Source of the DNA: Linepithema humile
Taxonomy: Eukaryota; Arthropoda; Insecta; Hymenoptera; Formicidae
Assembly (NCBI RefSeq): GCF_040581485.1
Contig: NC_090133.1
Location: 3,906,001 to 3,970,000 of the forward strand
DNA: 64,000 bases
Reading direction: 5' to 3'
The stretch's first letter is position 1; each line of letters opens with the position of its first letter. Positions 38,725-50,396 of the stretch are shown here, piece by piece. The translations under genes and the position numbers were made by a program. The notes beneath the pieces were generated by a model, which did not search any database, was not told the origin of the DNA, and saw only the letters and a list, made by a program, of their open reading frames with translations.

Positions 38725-40798
38725 TTAACATTTGTACAGCTGTGCAAAATTTGATTGTTGTGTCCAGTGTACAGTAAGATTTTGTGGCAAATTCTTAAAA
38801 TATTTAATATTCAGATATTCTAGCGAATTCATCGCCAAATACAGATCTATCAACGACAGTGTGTTTGTGAGTGATAAAGATTCTAGCGACGTGAACATAT
38901 TATCGCTTAAATCCAAATATTTTAGAGATGTGAGAAATGCAGTCCATCCTTCCGGTAGAGAACTTAATTTATTTCTCGACAAATCTAGCTTTTCCAGAGC
39001 ATAGAGAAAATCAAACGCGTCAACATCTATTTCATCAATTCGATTTCCTCCTAATAACAATTTTATCAATTTCGGTGACTGCGCAAAATCATATGAAATT
39101 ATTTTCTCTATTTTATTACAACTTAAATGTAAAATTTTTATGTTTGTGCTTTTTAAGATCTGTGGAACATAATTGAGCTGATTGAAACTTAAATCAAGTG
39201 TGTCCAAAGAATGCAAATTTGCAAATGTGTCTGAATCCAATTTACTTATCGAGTTCGTGGATAAATTGAGATAAATCAACTTATTGGTATCCTGAAAAGC
39301 ACCCAATTCAATAGTGTGTATTCTATTGTTGCTGATAGAAAGATATTGGAGATTTTTCAGATTACCTAAAGATAAACCGTTATATGACAGTTTATATACG
39401 TATTGAAAATTGTTATTGTCCACATTCAATACAAGTAAATTGCTTCCTTTTTCATTTAACGTCAAATAATTAAGATTGTTATTATGTAAGTCAAGAAATT
39501 GTAAACTGTTTGACAACAAATTCATAAATTCTAGCCTGGAGGAATATCCTATAAAGTTCCCGGAAAGATCCAAAATTTTCAATTTAGGGAATTCAACTTG
39601 TGTCACAGACGAGGACTGAGATGTTTTTGACTTCGCTCTGAGGTCGCTCAAGCAGCTGTTACGGACAGATAAAATTTCTAAGTTAGGATAATTTCCGAAA
39701 ACTGCAGTCCTTTTAATAGTCGTGTCTGGAACATATTTTCCATTTGAATAATATGTGTAAAACACTGTATTGTTTAGAACAAGGACATTTAACTTCTCAT
39801 GACCTCCAAAGTTTATATAAGAAGAATAATAATTATCATATTTTAAATAATTGTTAACAAGAAATAAATACGTTAGATTTGGAAGATTTGTGAAAGCATT
39901 ATGTGCGATGTTTTCAATATAGTTATTTGTAAAATTCAGGCAGATTATTACAGAACTGCTGATAAAATCGGGGCCGATATCGGTCATCTTCGTGTTCAAA
40001 AAATTTAAAGTGTTCATATTGTTGCATAGGTGTAGATCTGCATAATTTGGAAGTTCGACAAAAGTATGATTCTCATGTTCTATTGATAATGTGCTCCAAG
40101 AGACAAGAATGCCTACTGTGAAGGCAAACTTTGTAATTGTTTTATATACCTGGAAATATAAATAAAAGAGTGCATTAATATTATGATAAAAAATAATTTA
40201 TTCTTAGAATAGTTTTTTTAGAAAAGACTTAACATTTTAATAAATATTTTATTTATAATTAAATGTAAGATTAAACTTAATATATATTCATAAATTAGGT
40301 AATTTTAATACTAAAATGTTATACTATTATTGAAATATTATATTATATTATTTCGTCAAATCAAGTAGTAATATATGTAAATCATAAATCCAACTTATGC
40401 AAAATTGTAAAGTCTTATTAATATATAAAAATCACTGTTTTAACAATTAAAGACAATATATAAAACTATTTTAAAAGTATTAACATTGATAAGTAACATC
40501 TTATATATAAAAACATTATGAGAAATTTATGAGAAATTCGAGTAAATAATTATTAAAATTTGATTAAAAGTAAAATTAAAATTTAAGTTATTATTAAGTA
40601 TATTTTTTAATAATTCGAATTTTTACATATTTATAATATAATCCAGTACTCAAATCTATTAAATACAGATTTCATAAAATATTTACTACAAGAGAAAAAC
40701 ATGTTATAAAAATAAAAATATAAATCTTTTAGTTATACAACATATAAAAAAATTATGCGTACATTTCTAAAAAATAATATAAAAATGTGGCTTACCAT
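38725..40798 (-). CDS. Secreted leucine-rich-repeat protein LRR-C (475 aa)
   Basis: ATG at 40798-40796, then intron, then exon 2 at 40149-38725. The joined start is M-VYKTITKFAFTVGILVSW. The Met used as apparent start in LRR-A and LRR-B is Thr here, and the next Met is inside the mature protein after the first Cys, so the exon 1 ATG is required for a signal peptide. The LRR solenoid covers the rest, ending FAQLYKC. The frame is open throughout. Confidence 0.9.
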
Positions 40799-41619
40799 TG
40801 TTGCTGATATTTTTTGTACTGCAATTTTTAGACTGTATTGTGTTTTGTTAATAACTTTTGTTAAAAATACATTGAAAGCAATGATTTTTTTAATTACTCG
40901 CAACGAACTTCTTGTAAGCACTACACTTTGAACACTGCTCGCAATTTTAATAATATTATCGTGTAACCCTGATTATCTTATTAAAGAGAAATTATCTATT
41001 TTAAAATTTATTATTTTTTATTTATCTAGATAACGTAAGAGTTAAAGTTTATCAAAAACACGCACATTGCAACATATGAAATATTAAAATCTCTATTAAC
41101 ACTCATATTTAATTACCTTACTATATATTTTTTAATGCTTTTATTAAATATTTATTTATAATACAAAATATAAAGAATTGTAAATATGTAAAAAATACTT
41201 TATAGCAGCAAAATACATGTAAAAAATTCTTATTTTTAAAAAATAATATTTTAAAACATTGAGGCAAATATTTATTAAATGTACATTTGTTTTGTTTTAC
41301 ATGCTGTTCTTTTATTTATTGTTTTATACAATATATTTACATTTATATTTTATGTAACAAGTATACCGTAAAATCTATTTATAATTCAAAATAAGAACAT
41401 TAATATAAGTGATTATCAGAATACCATTATACATTTCGATTAAATGATTTAAGAACAATCATAAACATATTATGTTGAATTATAAACTAATTGATATTGA
41501 TAAATTTAAATTATGTCAAAATATATCTTGCGTAATTGTCAAAATTCTATTACATGCAGTAAACCATAAATATAAATATAATAAATCAATTTTGGATTTC
41601 TATATTATAGAAATTTAAA

Positions 41620-42104
41620 TGTTTATTTTTGCAAGACTGTGTAAATTTTGATCTTTGCGCTAAGTTCACAGTAAAATTTTGTGGCAAACTCTTGAAATAT
41701 CTCACATTTATATACTACAGCGGATTCATCACCAGATATAGCTCTATCAACGGCAACGCATTTATGAGAGATAAAGACTCCAGCGAAGTGAATGCATTAT
41801 CGCTCAAATATAAATATTTCAAGGACATGAAAGACTTAGTCCATCTTTCCGATAGAGAACTTAATTTAGTTCTCGACAAATCTAACTCTTTCAGAGCAAA
41901 GAGACGATTAAACGCTTCAGCATTGATTTCATCAATTTGATTTTCCCCTAATAATATTTTTATCAAGTTTGGTGCCTGCACAAAGGCATTCGAAATTATT
42001 GTCTCTATTTTGTAATAACTGAAATATAAAAATAAAATATTGATGTTTGTTTCGTTTGAGATCTGCGGAACATTATGGAGCTGGTTAAAACTTAAATCAA
42101 CATT
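41620..42104 (-). pseudogene. Truncated LRR pseudogene LRR-D
   Basis: It matches only the C-terminal third of its neighbours, from DLSFNQL to the end. A TAG at 41717-41715 replaces the Glu after NPL, after which the family sequence continues in frame (YINVRYF ... LPQN). The 5' boundary at about 42104 abuts sequence like the 3' flank of the other LRR genes, as expected from unequal crossing-over. No start or signal peptide. Confidence 0.88.
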
Positions 42105-42422
42105 AATTGTTTTATTTATATTTTTTTTTATTATTTTGTAAAACATGTATGTTTTATACAAAGAACAGATTATAAAACTATTTAATGTATAAAATTATAC
42201 TTAGAGTATAAAATTAAAATACGCAAGTAATTACATAAATAACTATGAAAAATTCTGAGTGAACAATTTAATGATTATTACAGTCATAAATGCGTTACAT
42301 AAGATTACAGGCTGATTTATATCGATAATTTCAAATTATGTAAAATATATCTCGCAAATGTCGAAATTTATGCAATGAAACATGATAAATAAGTATCGTA
42401 TATTTATAGCATCAAAATCTGA

Positions 42423-44202
42423 TTATCTATGTCTGCAGAGCTGTGAAAAATTTGATTTTTGCTCTAAGTTTACAGTAAGAGTTTGCGGCAAATTCTCAAA
42501 ATATCTGATATTTAGACGTCCTAGCGAATTCATCGCGATATACAGTTCGATCAACGGCAACGTACTCGTTAGAGATAAAGACTCTAGTGAAATGAATGTA
42601 TTATTACTCAAATCCAAGTATTTCAGAGATACAATTGATTCTGTCCAATTTTTCGGTAAAGAACTTAATTTATTTCCCGACAAATCTAGCTCTTCCAGAA
42701 CAGAGAGATAAGTGAACGCTTCAGCATCAATTTGATTAATTTGATTCCCTCCTAATAACAACTTTGTCAGTTTTGGTGTTTGTATAAAAGCATGCGAGAA
42801 TATTCTTTCTATTTCGTTGCAACTTAAATATAGAACAGTGATATTTATTACATTTGAAATCTGCGGAATATTTTTAAGATTGTTATTACTTAGGTCGAGC
42901 GTATTCAAGAATTGTAGGTTCGCAAACGTATCTGGATACAGACTGTCTATGTTATTTGCAGATAGATTTAAGTACGACAATTTGTTGGTGTCACGGAAAG
43001 CGTCTGAAGTGACAGTTTTAATTATGTTTCCGGAGAGAGAAAGATAGCTCAGGTTTTTCAAACGTTTCAGTGTTAGGTATGAATATCCCACGTCGTACAA
43101 TACATTGTTATCTATATTTAGAGCAAGTAGATTTTCTCCCTTTTCTTTTAATTGCAAAGAAGGTATGTTGTTATTGCGTAGATTTAGATATTGTAAGCTG
43201 TTTGGTAGAAAATTTACAAAAGTAGTATATTTTAGTTTGTTTTCGGAGAGATCTAAAATTTTTAATTTAGGAAATGGGTTATCTGAAAATGCAGGAACAA
43301 AATAAAATTGAAATAATAATTTTTTTTTTAGATCAAACAAGCTGTTGTTGCGGGCAATTAAAATTTCTAAATTAGGATACTCTCCGGAAATCATAGTTGG
43401 TATTGAATATGTACTATGTGTTGCGTTATTTAGAATGAGAACCTTCAATTTCTTATGACCACCGAAACTGAAGAGTTGATCTGGATTGCCAAGTTCGTTA
43501 TTAGAAAGAAAAAGATTGGTCAAACTTGAAAGTTTTCTAAATGCGTTTGGCGCGATTCTTTCAACATGATTATTTGTAAAGTTAAGGCAAACAATCAATG
43601 GACTGCTGACGAAATCGGAACCAATTTCAGAGATCTTTGTATTGGAGAAGTTTAAAGAGATCACGCCATCCTTGCACAAATCGTCATAATCTGGAATTTT
43701 TGGGAAGATGTCGTCATTGGCTACTGAGTGTAAGGTCCAAGAGACGAAAACGCCGATTGTAAAAGCAAATCTTATAATTATCTTGGATATCTGAAAACAT
43801 TATATATTAAATTAAAGATCTGTTTTTAAATTGAAACAAAAGATAGTTTTGAAGATTAGCTCTGAATGCAATAATATTCTTAATATAATTATCAGTTTTA
43901 AATGTCAAATAAAGTATTATATACATAATAAACATCATCAATTTTTTTTATGTAGTGGTTCAAATTTGAATAATTTCATGATAAAATATTTAAAAAAAAA
44001 ATGTCAGAATTTATGCATTTATGCGGTAAAATTGCAATAAATATTGAACAAATTTATTTAAAAACCAGTAACATAAAACAACTTTATTAATATCAACTTG
44101 TTTTGTACAAAAAATGACAAGCATCCGTGTAATTTATTTATTGAATGTATAATATTTATTGCGTAAGTTTTGATAAAATAATATAAAATTAAGTCTTACC
44201 AT
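42423..44202 (-). CDS. Secreted leucine-rich-repeat protein LRR-E (456 aa)
   Basis: ATG at 44202-44200 followed by GTAAGA; exon 2 is 43790-42423. The joined N-terminus M-ISKIIIRFAFTIGVFVSW is a signal peptide with no other in-frame Met nearby, again requiring the exon 1 ATG. The cap Cys pair (DDLCKDG, LIVCLNF) and LRRs follow; the C-terminus is SQLCRHR. Its last 150 residues are very close to those of LRR-A, -B and -C. Confidence 0.9.
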
Positions 44203-46156
44203 TGTTATAAAATGTTCTCTTTTAAAACTGCAAATTTATCACTGTTTCACATATACATACATTTTTTAGCAATATAGTTCTTGCAAGCGCACATTGAATA
44301 CTATTTGAATACTATCCCAGTTATTCCGTTATATAGTCCTGATTATTAAAGATACGCCATTTATTACGTATTTTATAAGCTGGATTTTCGTTTATCAAAG
44401 TTTATCGAGAATCATATAGATACAATGTGTTTAAATAACGAATCACATAAGATAACGACAATATACATACAATACAAATATTAGCGATGTTGATAAAAAA
44501 ATCTAATTTTAAAAATACTTATAAAAAGAAATTTAAATATATAATATAGATATAATTGCAATTTATATGCTATATATTCAGTAAATAAAATGTTAGTTAT
44601 GTTGCCACTCGGATCGAACCGTTCGTTTTTTATAAAACCGAAACTATAACTGAATCGAAATTTGAATAATTTCATAATATACAAAATAGCCAAATCTATT
44701 GAAAGCGGATGATGTAGTAGCAAGTTTTGTATAAAATATTTCTCAAAAAAGTGTCAGAATTTATGCACGACAAAACTACAATAAATATTTAACAAATTTA
44801 TTAAAAAACCAGTAATATAAAACTAAATTTATTAATATAAATTTGTTTTGTACAAAAAATGCCAAGTATCTGTGTAATTTATTTATTAAATGTATAATAT
44901 TTATTGCGCAATAAGTAATAATAAAGTTTATAATACTAAAACCATAATCGGATCGGTTAAATTATTTCGGTTTACGGTTTTTTCTTTTAGTTTTTTTTCG
45001 ATTTCTGCTGTATACTTTATTACTTCATTACTTTTTAAAGTATAAAAAGCATTTATTCAGAAATAATATATTTATTATTTTACATATTTCCTCGAATTCG
45101 AGACATTTTTGCCAATTTTATAGTTTTTTATATTTTTTCGAAAAAAACTTTTGAGATGAATAATACTAATGATCCAAATTTACATGCGGTCGACGAGAAT
45201 GAGATTCATTTTCGACGCATTAATATCCTTGTTTGAATAAATTACACCACTTAAACGCTTGAGATCTTGAAAGACAATTACTGTAAACTCAACTCTAACT
45301 CAATTTGCAAACAAACTTTAAATCTTTCATAAATTTTGGTGGATTTTATATTTGAACTTTATTCTCGTCGGCCACGTGCAAAACTGAATACGTATTCATT
45401 GTCAGCCAAAAATCTATTTTAAAAAGGATATAAAAAAACTTTCAGAAGTTTGGAAAAAATGTTTCTAGGGAGAATATTTTTGTATTATCAAACAATAAGA
45501 AATCGGAATCAAAACCGGAACAGTTGTCAAATATTTTATTAAACTGTAATAGTAATCGAACCGAAGCAATGATGTCGGTCTGGATTCCTGGTTGACAGAT
45601 TAACATTAAATTTTATTCAAATAATTATTTTATTTAAAATTATAAATCTTGTTACATTATAAATTAAAATCTTTTTGAATATTTATATTTAAATATTTAT
45701 CTTACAATTAGCAACTTTTTTAAAATATCTGTCACATTATCTACAAAATACGCAAATGTAGAAAAATGCATATTTAAAAAATATTTTAATATGTAATAAA
45801 AAAAATTTTTTTTATTATTAAGAAATATCTTAGCATTTCGAGATAAAATTTAATAAATGTATTATTATACATATAAAAAACATATATCTAAATTATATCT
45901 AAAAAATTATATATAAAAACATATATCTAACTTATCTAAAGTATTAATATTTATGAATAAACAATTATTAATAACTAACAACGACAATTAACAATATAAT
46001 ATATTATTTGGAACTGCAGACCACTTAATGTCAGCAAATTTAAATTTTAATAATATACGGAAAAGCGTATCTTAAACAATCGCAGATATTTGATCATCAA
46101 AAATAGATATAAAATAAATATAAAATACATTTTTATATATGTATAGCATTAAAATT
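44203..46156. other. Spacer between LRR-F and LRR-E with local duplication
   Basis: A segment at about 44000-44190 recurs diverged at about 44745-44930 (shared blocks GTCAGAATTTATGCA and TTTTGTACAAAAAATG). The remaining sequence to 45600 may be old transposon debris but I could not classify it. No coding gene. Confidence 0.55.
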
Positions 46157-48146
46157 TTATCTTAGTAATGTTTTATGGCTCTCTACGTATGTACAGAATA
46201 AGTTCCAATTTGCAAAACTTGACCTTTCCACCAATTTTATACTAACATTTCGCGGCAAGGTCTCGAAATATGTAGAATTTAGATATTCCAGTGGATTCAT
46301 CACCAGATATATCTCCACCAACGATAATGCGCTGTCTAGAGGCAAAAATTCCAGCGAAGTAATCTCATTATCACTCAAGTCTAATTGTTTTAGAGATGCT
46401 AAGTTCTTAGTCCACCCTTCCGGCAAAAAATTTAATTTATTATTTGAAAGGTCTAACATCTCCAGAACAAAAAGATAAGCGAACGCTTTACTATCAATTT
46501 CACTAATTTGATTTCCTCCTAGCAACAACTTTGTCAAATTCGGTGTTTGTACAAAGGTATTTGAGATAATTCTCTCTATTTTGTTGCAGCTTAAATATAA
46601 ATTGCTGATGTTTGTTTCACCTGAGATTTGCGGAACACTTGTGAGTTTGTTGGCACTTAAATCTAACGTGTTCAAGAACTGCAATTTTGCAAACGTGTCC
46701 GGATCTAGATTTTGTATATAATTTCCGGACAGATTAAGGTACATCAATTTGTTAGTGTCCTGAAAAGCGTTCGATTCGATTAAGTTAATTTGATTTCTGG
46801 AGATGGAAAGATAGCGCAAATTTTCTAGGCTAGCTAGCCCTAGCCCATGCTCTATATTGTGGTAATATTTCTCGGTAGTAGTACTTGGTACGTACTGATA
46901 TCTTAAATTCTCCCAATAATTTTCTCTTGCTCTTATACGATATCTATCATGTCTATCATTATAATCATTATATGGATCATTATATGGATCATTATGTGGA
47001 TTATCATAATCATTATATGGATTATTATGTGGATTATCATAATCATTATATGGATTGTTTGGCGATTTATAATAATTTATCATTTTTTTTACTGACTTTA
47101 GATTGTTATTATTCAAGTTTAGCAGGAACAAATTTGTTCCTGTTATGTTTAAGGCAAAATAACTGAGTTGATTGGCGTGAAGGTCAAGAGAGTTTAAACT
47201 GTTCGGCAATAACTCCATAAAATTGGTGTCTCTTATATTATTGCCGGAAAGGTCCAAGATCTTTAGTTTAGGGAATGGAATTTTTGATTGGATTCTGAGC
47301 GATTCGCTTGATATATTAAAATCAGATTTAAAATACGGAATTCTATCTGAAAGACGTATGTCCTTAAAGCCGTTTTCACGAAGAGACAAAATTTCTAAAT
47401 CAGGATAATCGAAAATCTCAACTATAGATTCATCTTCAAATTTGCTAGTTGCGTTGTTTATAATAAGAACTTTTAACTTTTTGTGATCTCCAAAATTGAA
47501 TAGTTGACTTGAGCTGCGAAAAATATTGTCAGAAAGATATAGATAAGTTAAATTAGGAAGTTTCTCGAAGGCGCCGTTTTCGATGTTTTTGATGTAAATA
47601 TTTGTCAGATTGAGGCAAGTAATTAAAGAGCTGCTAATAAACTTTGGGCCAATGTTGGAAATGTTTGTATGTAAAGTAACAGTGTCCTGGCACGTAGATA
47701 AAAATGACTGATTCATGTCATTTGGAAATTGTAAAAAATCATCTGCTTGTGCGGTCAAAAAGACAAATATGGCTAATATAAAAGCAAGCCTTGTGATTTT
47801 CTCAGATGCCTGAAAACATATTAAAAAATATCTGTTTTAAATTTTTGATAAAAATTAGTTTGTTTTGAATTCTATGACTATGATTTGATGTTTTACTACC
47901 ATTTAGATAATATATAAATCAATGTTGCTAATTAGTCATAAAGTTTATTATTTGTTTGTAAAATAAATCACCTTTCTATATATATGTGTGTTTTTTTTCT
48001 TTTTAATCATTGATTTGATTTATTTTTACATTAATTTAATTTTTATGATAATACATAATGATTATAAGAACAAAAGTATATATTTTTGTATATAAAATTA
48101 TTGTGTATAAGCTTTTGCAAAATAACATAAAAATATTACTTACCAT
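46157..48146 (-). CDS. Secreted leucine-rich-repeat protein LRR-F with Asn/Tyr/Asp/Pro repeat insert (551 aa)
   Basis: ATG at 48146-48144 followed by GTAAGT; exon 2 is 47809-46157. N-terminus M-ASEKITRLAFILAIFVFLTAQA. Solenoid architecture as in its neighbours but interrupted at about residues 243-308 by a low-complexity insert built from NPYNDYDNPH-like units, then a basic/aromatic stretch (DRYRIRARENYWENLRY). The insert falls between two LRRs, so it probably loops out. The C-terminal tail is longer (FCTYVESHKTLLR). It is the outermost and most divergent member of the array. Confidence 0.9.
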
Positions 48147-48554
48147 TGTTATAGAATATTTTTTTCAAAATTTGTAAATTATTTTGCGCCTCTCTATAAC
48201 TGTTACATTTATATAAATGTTTTTTGCCAGCACATTTTCGCAAACACTATTCGTTGAAGACTGTTTGAAAGTACCGTTACGTATTTCTATTTATATTACA
48301 AAATTCTTTATCTTTCGGATTATTTTATCATTCAGATGTTAAGGTTATCAAAGTTTATTCAGAAATCATATAAGTCGCAACAGCAATATAAGATAAAAGT
48401 GCCTTATTTGTGTAAGATATCTAAATTTATTTTATAAAAAATCTTAAAGATATCTTTTTCAATATTTACAGTACACGCAAATATATATATATCGATAAAA
48501 TGCAAAAAATATTTTAAAATATGTTGCTCTATTAATAAAGTGCATAGAGACAAA

Positions 48555-48677
48555 AGATCTGTTCTTTATAGCTGAACTGACTGCACTAGTTCAGAGTTTA
48601 TCTTTCTCCTTCCAATATGGAGAGAAAAAGATAAACTTTGAACTAGTGTAGCCAGTTCAGCTATAAAGAACAGATCT
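48555..48677. mobile_element. 123-bp hairpin MITE
   Basis: The arms starting AGATCTGTTCTTTATAGCTG and ending CAGCTATAAAGAACAGATCT pair over about 55 bp with few mismatches around a TTCCAATATGG loop. It is located between LRR-F and BLOC1S4. Confidence 0.88.
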
Positions 48678-48839
48678 AAAATAATATTCATATATTTACT
48701 AAACATCTACATCGACCGAATATAACGGAAAAAATCTTTATTTTAATTTGTTAATAAAATAGAGCTTTAAGTTTATTTTAGATTTAATTTTATGTTAAAA
48801 AAGATTTTAGTTTAATTTTAAAATGATGTTGGCTGTGTT

Positions 48840-48960
48840 TTAGTTCCGGAATATTTAACACTTGTTGCAACCACAATAAACTCAAAACTCCGCGCGCAAT
48901 ATTCTTTGTAGTAACGCATGCGCAGTACTATTGAATGTCATTGACATTTACGTCTTGACA
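48840..48960 (+). promoter_or_regulatory. Candidate BLOC1S4 promoter with NRF1-like site
   Basis: A short GC-richer patch 200-300 bp before the BLOC1S4 ATG contains ACGCATGCGCAG (core 48915-48924), one base from the palindromic NRF1 consensus common in housekeeping promoters. No TATA box is obvious. Confidence 0.45.
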
Positions 48961-49166
48961 GATGACAGAAGAGAGAAAATTTTTATTTACACATTAATGA
49001 TTCTTAATTACGATTCATTAATTTATTTATCTCAGGCAATATGTCAGAGTTGTTAAAATATGTCTTATATTTTTCAATCCAATAACAAGCTATTTAAACA
49101 CATGCTTACATTTCATAACCTATAATAGACAGAGTATATACATATTTTTATTTCATTATTAACAAA

Positions 49167-49983
49167 ATGTCATCTTCCCACACGGCAGAATTAACTGAAC
49201 AATTGGTTAACGATTATGCAAGTTACACAAAAGTGGACTGGGACGATGAGGCGAGTGTGCCATTTAGTGTTAATATTTTTATATCATGCTGTTTGAAAAA
49301 CGTTAAATAAATAATCGTTTTTGAATTTCAGATGAAAAACTTCCGGGATATCATAGAAGATACACTAATACGATTAGAAGAGTTTCAGTCAATCGTTACG
49401 ATGGTTAGCAAAAATCCAAAATACAATAGAATACAAATAACTTAGAGTATTGTACTTTGTATTTTAAACATTATTATATTTTTTATTGTATTTAGGTGGA
49501 GAGTTGCAATGCTGAGTGCATGCAACAGCATCTTCCAAAGTTGCAGCATATGAAAGAAGGTATGACAAGCATTCGTAAAAGGATAGATGCATTGGAGCAT
49601 GTTGTCGCAATGGCCAATATGAATTTAAATACGTTAGAAGCTGCTGTAGACAAAGCAGAAACTGAGCTAGGTGTATCTGATAGATTATTTGGGATGCTAA
49701 ACCCCTTATCATTTTTTGTAAGTATAATTTATAGCATACATTTACTATGTAATTAATAATATAATTTAATATAATTTATGGCATACACGTTAACTAATTG
49801 AATAATTTAGTTTAAATTTTTAATAGTTCTTACATGTAATATTTGTCTTTAAGTGACAAATTTTATTATGATTTTTCTTCAACTTTTTAGAAGAAAACTC
49901 AAGAACCTGTTGTATCAAATACAGTGCCAACATACAAGTCGCCAATAATATATAAGTCAGATGATTATTTTCGAAGAGAATAA
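49167..49983 (+). CDS. Blos4: BLOC-1 subunit 4 (cappuccino homologue)
   Basis: Subunit of BLOC-1, which sorts cargo to lysosome-related organelles such as pigment granules (family knowledge). Exons 49167-49250, 49332-49403, 49496-49717 and 49891-49983 join in phase 0 to 156 aa. The central helical region IEDTLIRLEEFQ ... CMQQHLPKLQHMKEGM ... RIDALEHVV ... LEAAVDKAETELGV matches the coiled-coil core of the family. The first intron appears to start with GC (GATGAG/GCGAGT); a GT alternative 6 nt later is in phase but a poorer match. It is the only intact plus-strand gene found and converges on the TSP1-A gene, 413 bp away. Confidence 0.88.
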
Positions 49984-50396
49984 AGTATGTGATGAAGAGG
50001 CTTAGATTATAACATACTTGTTACTAGATTAAATTTAAACGAATATGTAGAAACTTATGTGGTTTGACAGTAGTATGAAAAAAATTTGGATATTAGATAT
50101 AACTGATAGATTTTTACTTATAAAATTTTTTTCTTTTTTATTAGCAATGCAGTGATCACCTATACAATGATAATACTTGCTGCTATATATTTTGTGTACA
50201 TTCTAAAATTCCAAAATATAAAAATCTAATTCTTTTAAATCTTCTAAAATTTAGTCCTAAATTGTTTTGTGTACTGTGTGTTCTGTAAAATAGAACATAA
50301 AATTAGATATAATTAGCAGTTTCTAGAGATAACACATTTGTTTTTACTAATAATATTACTATTGTTCTTAAAGTTACACAGTCGATGCAAAATATC

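Noticed and set aside
44590..44625. GGTTCGATCC on the minus strand, resembling a tRNA B box
   Set aside because: No matching T-stem, anticodon arm or A box at the right distance.
31527..48146. LRR genes as Toll-like receptors
   Set aside because: No transmembrane helix or TIR domain in frame or in nearby downstream sequence.
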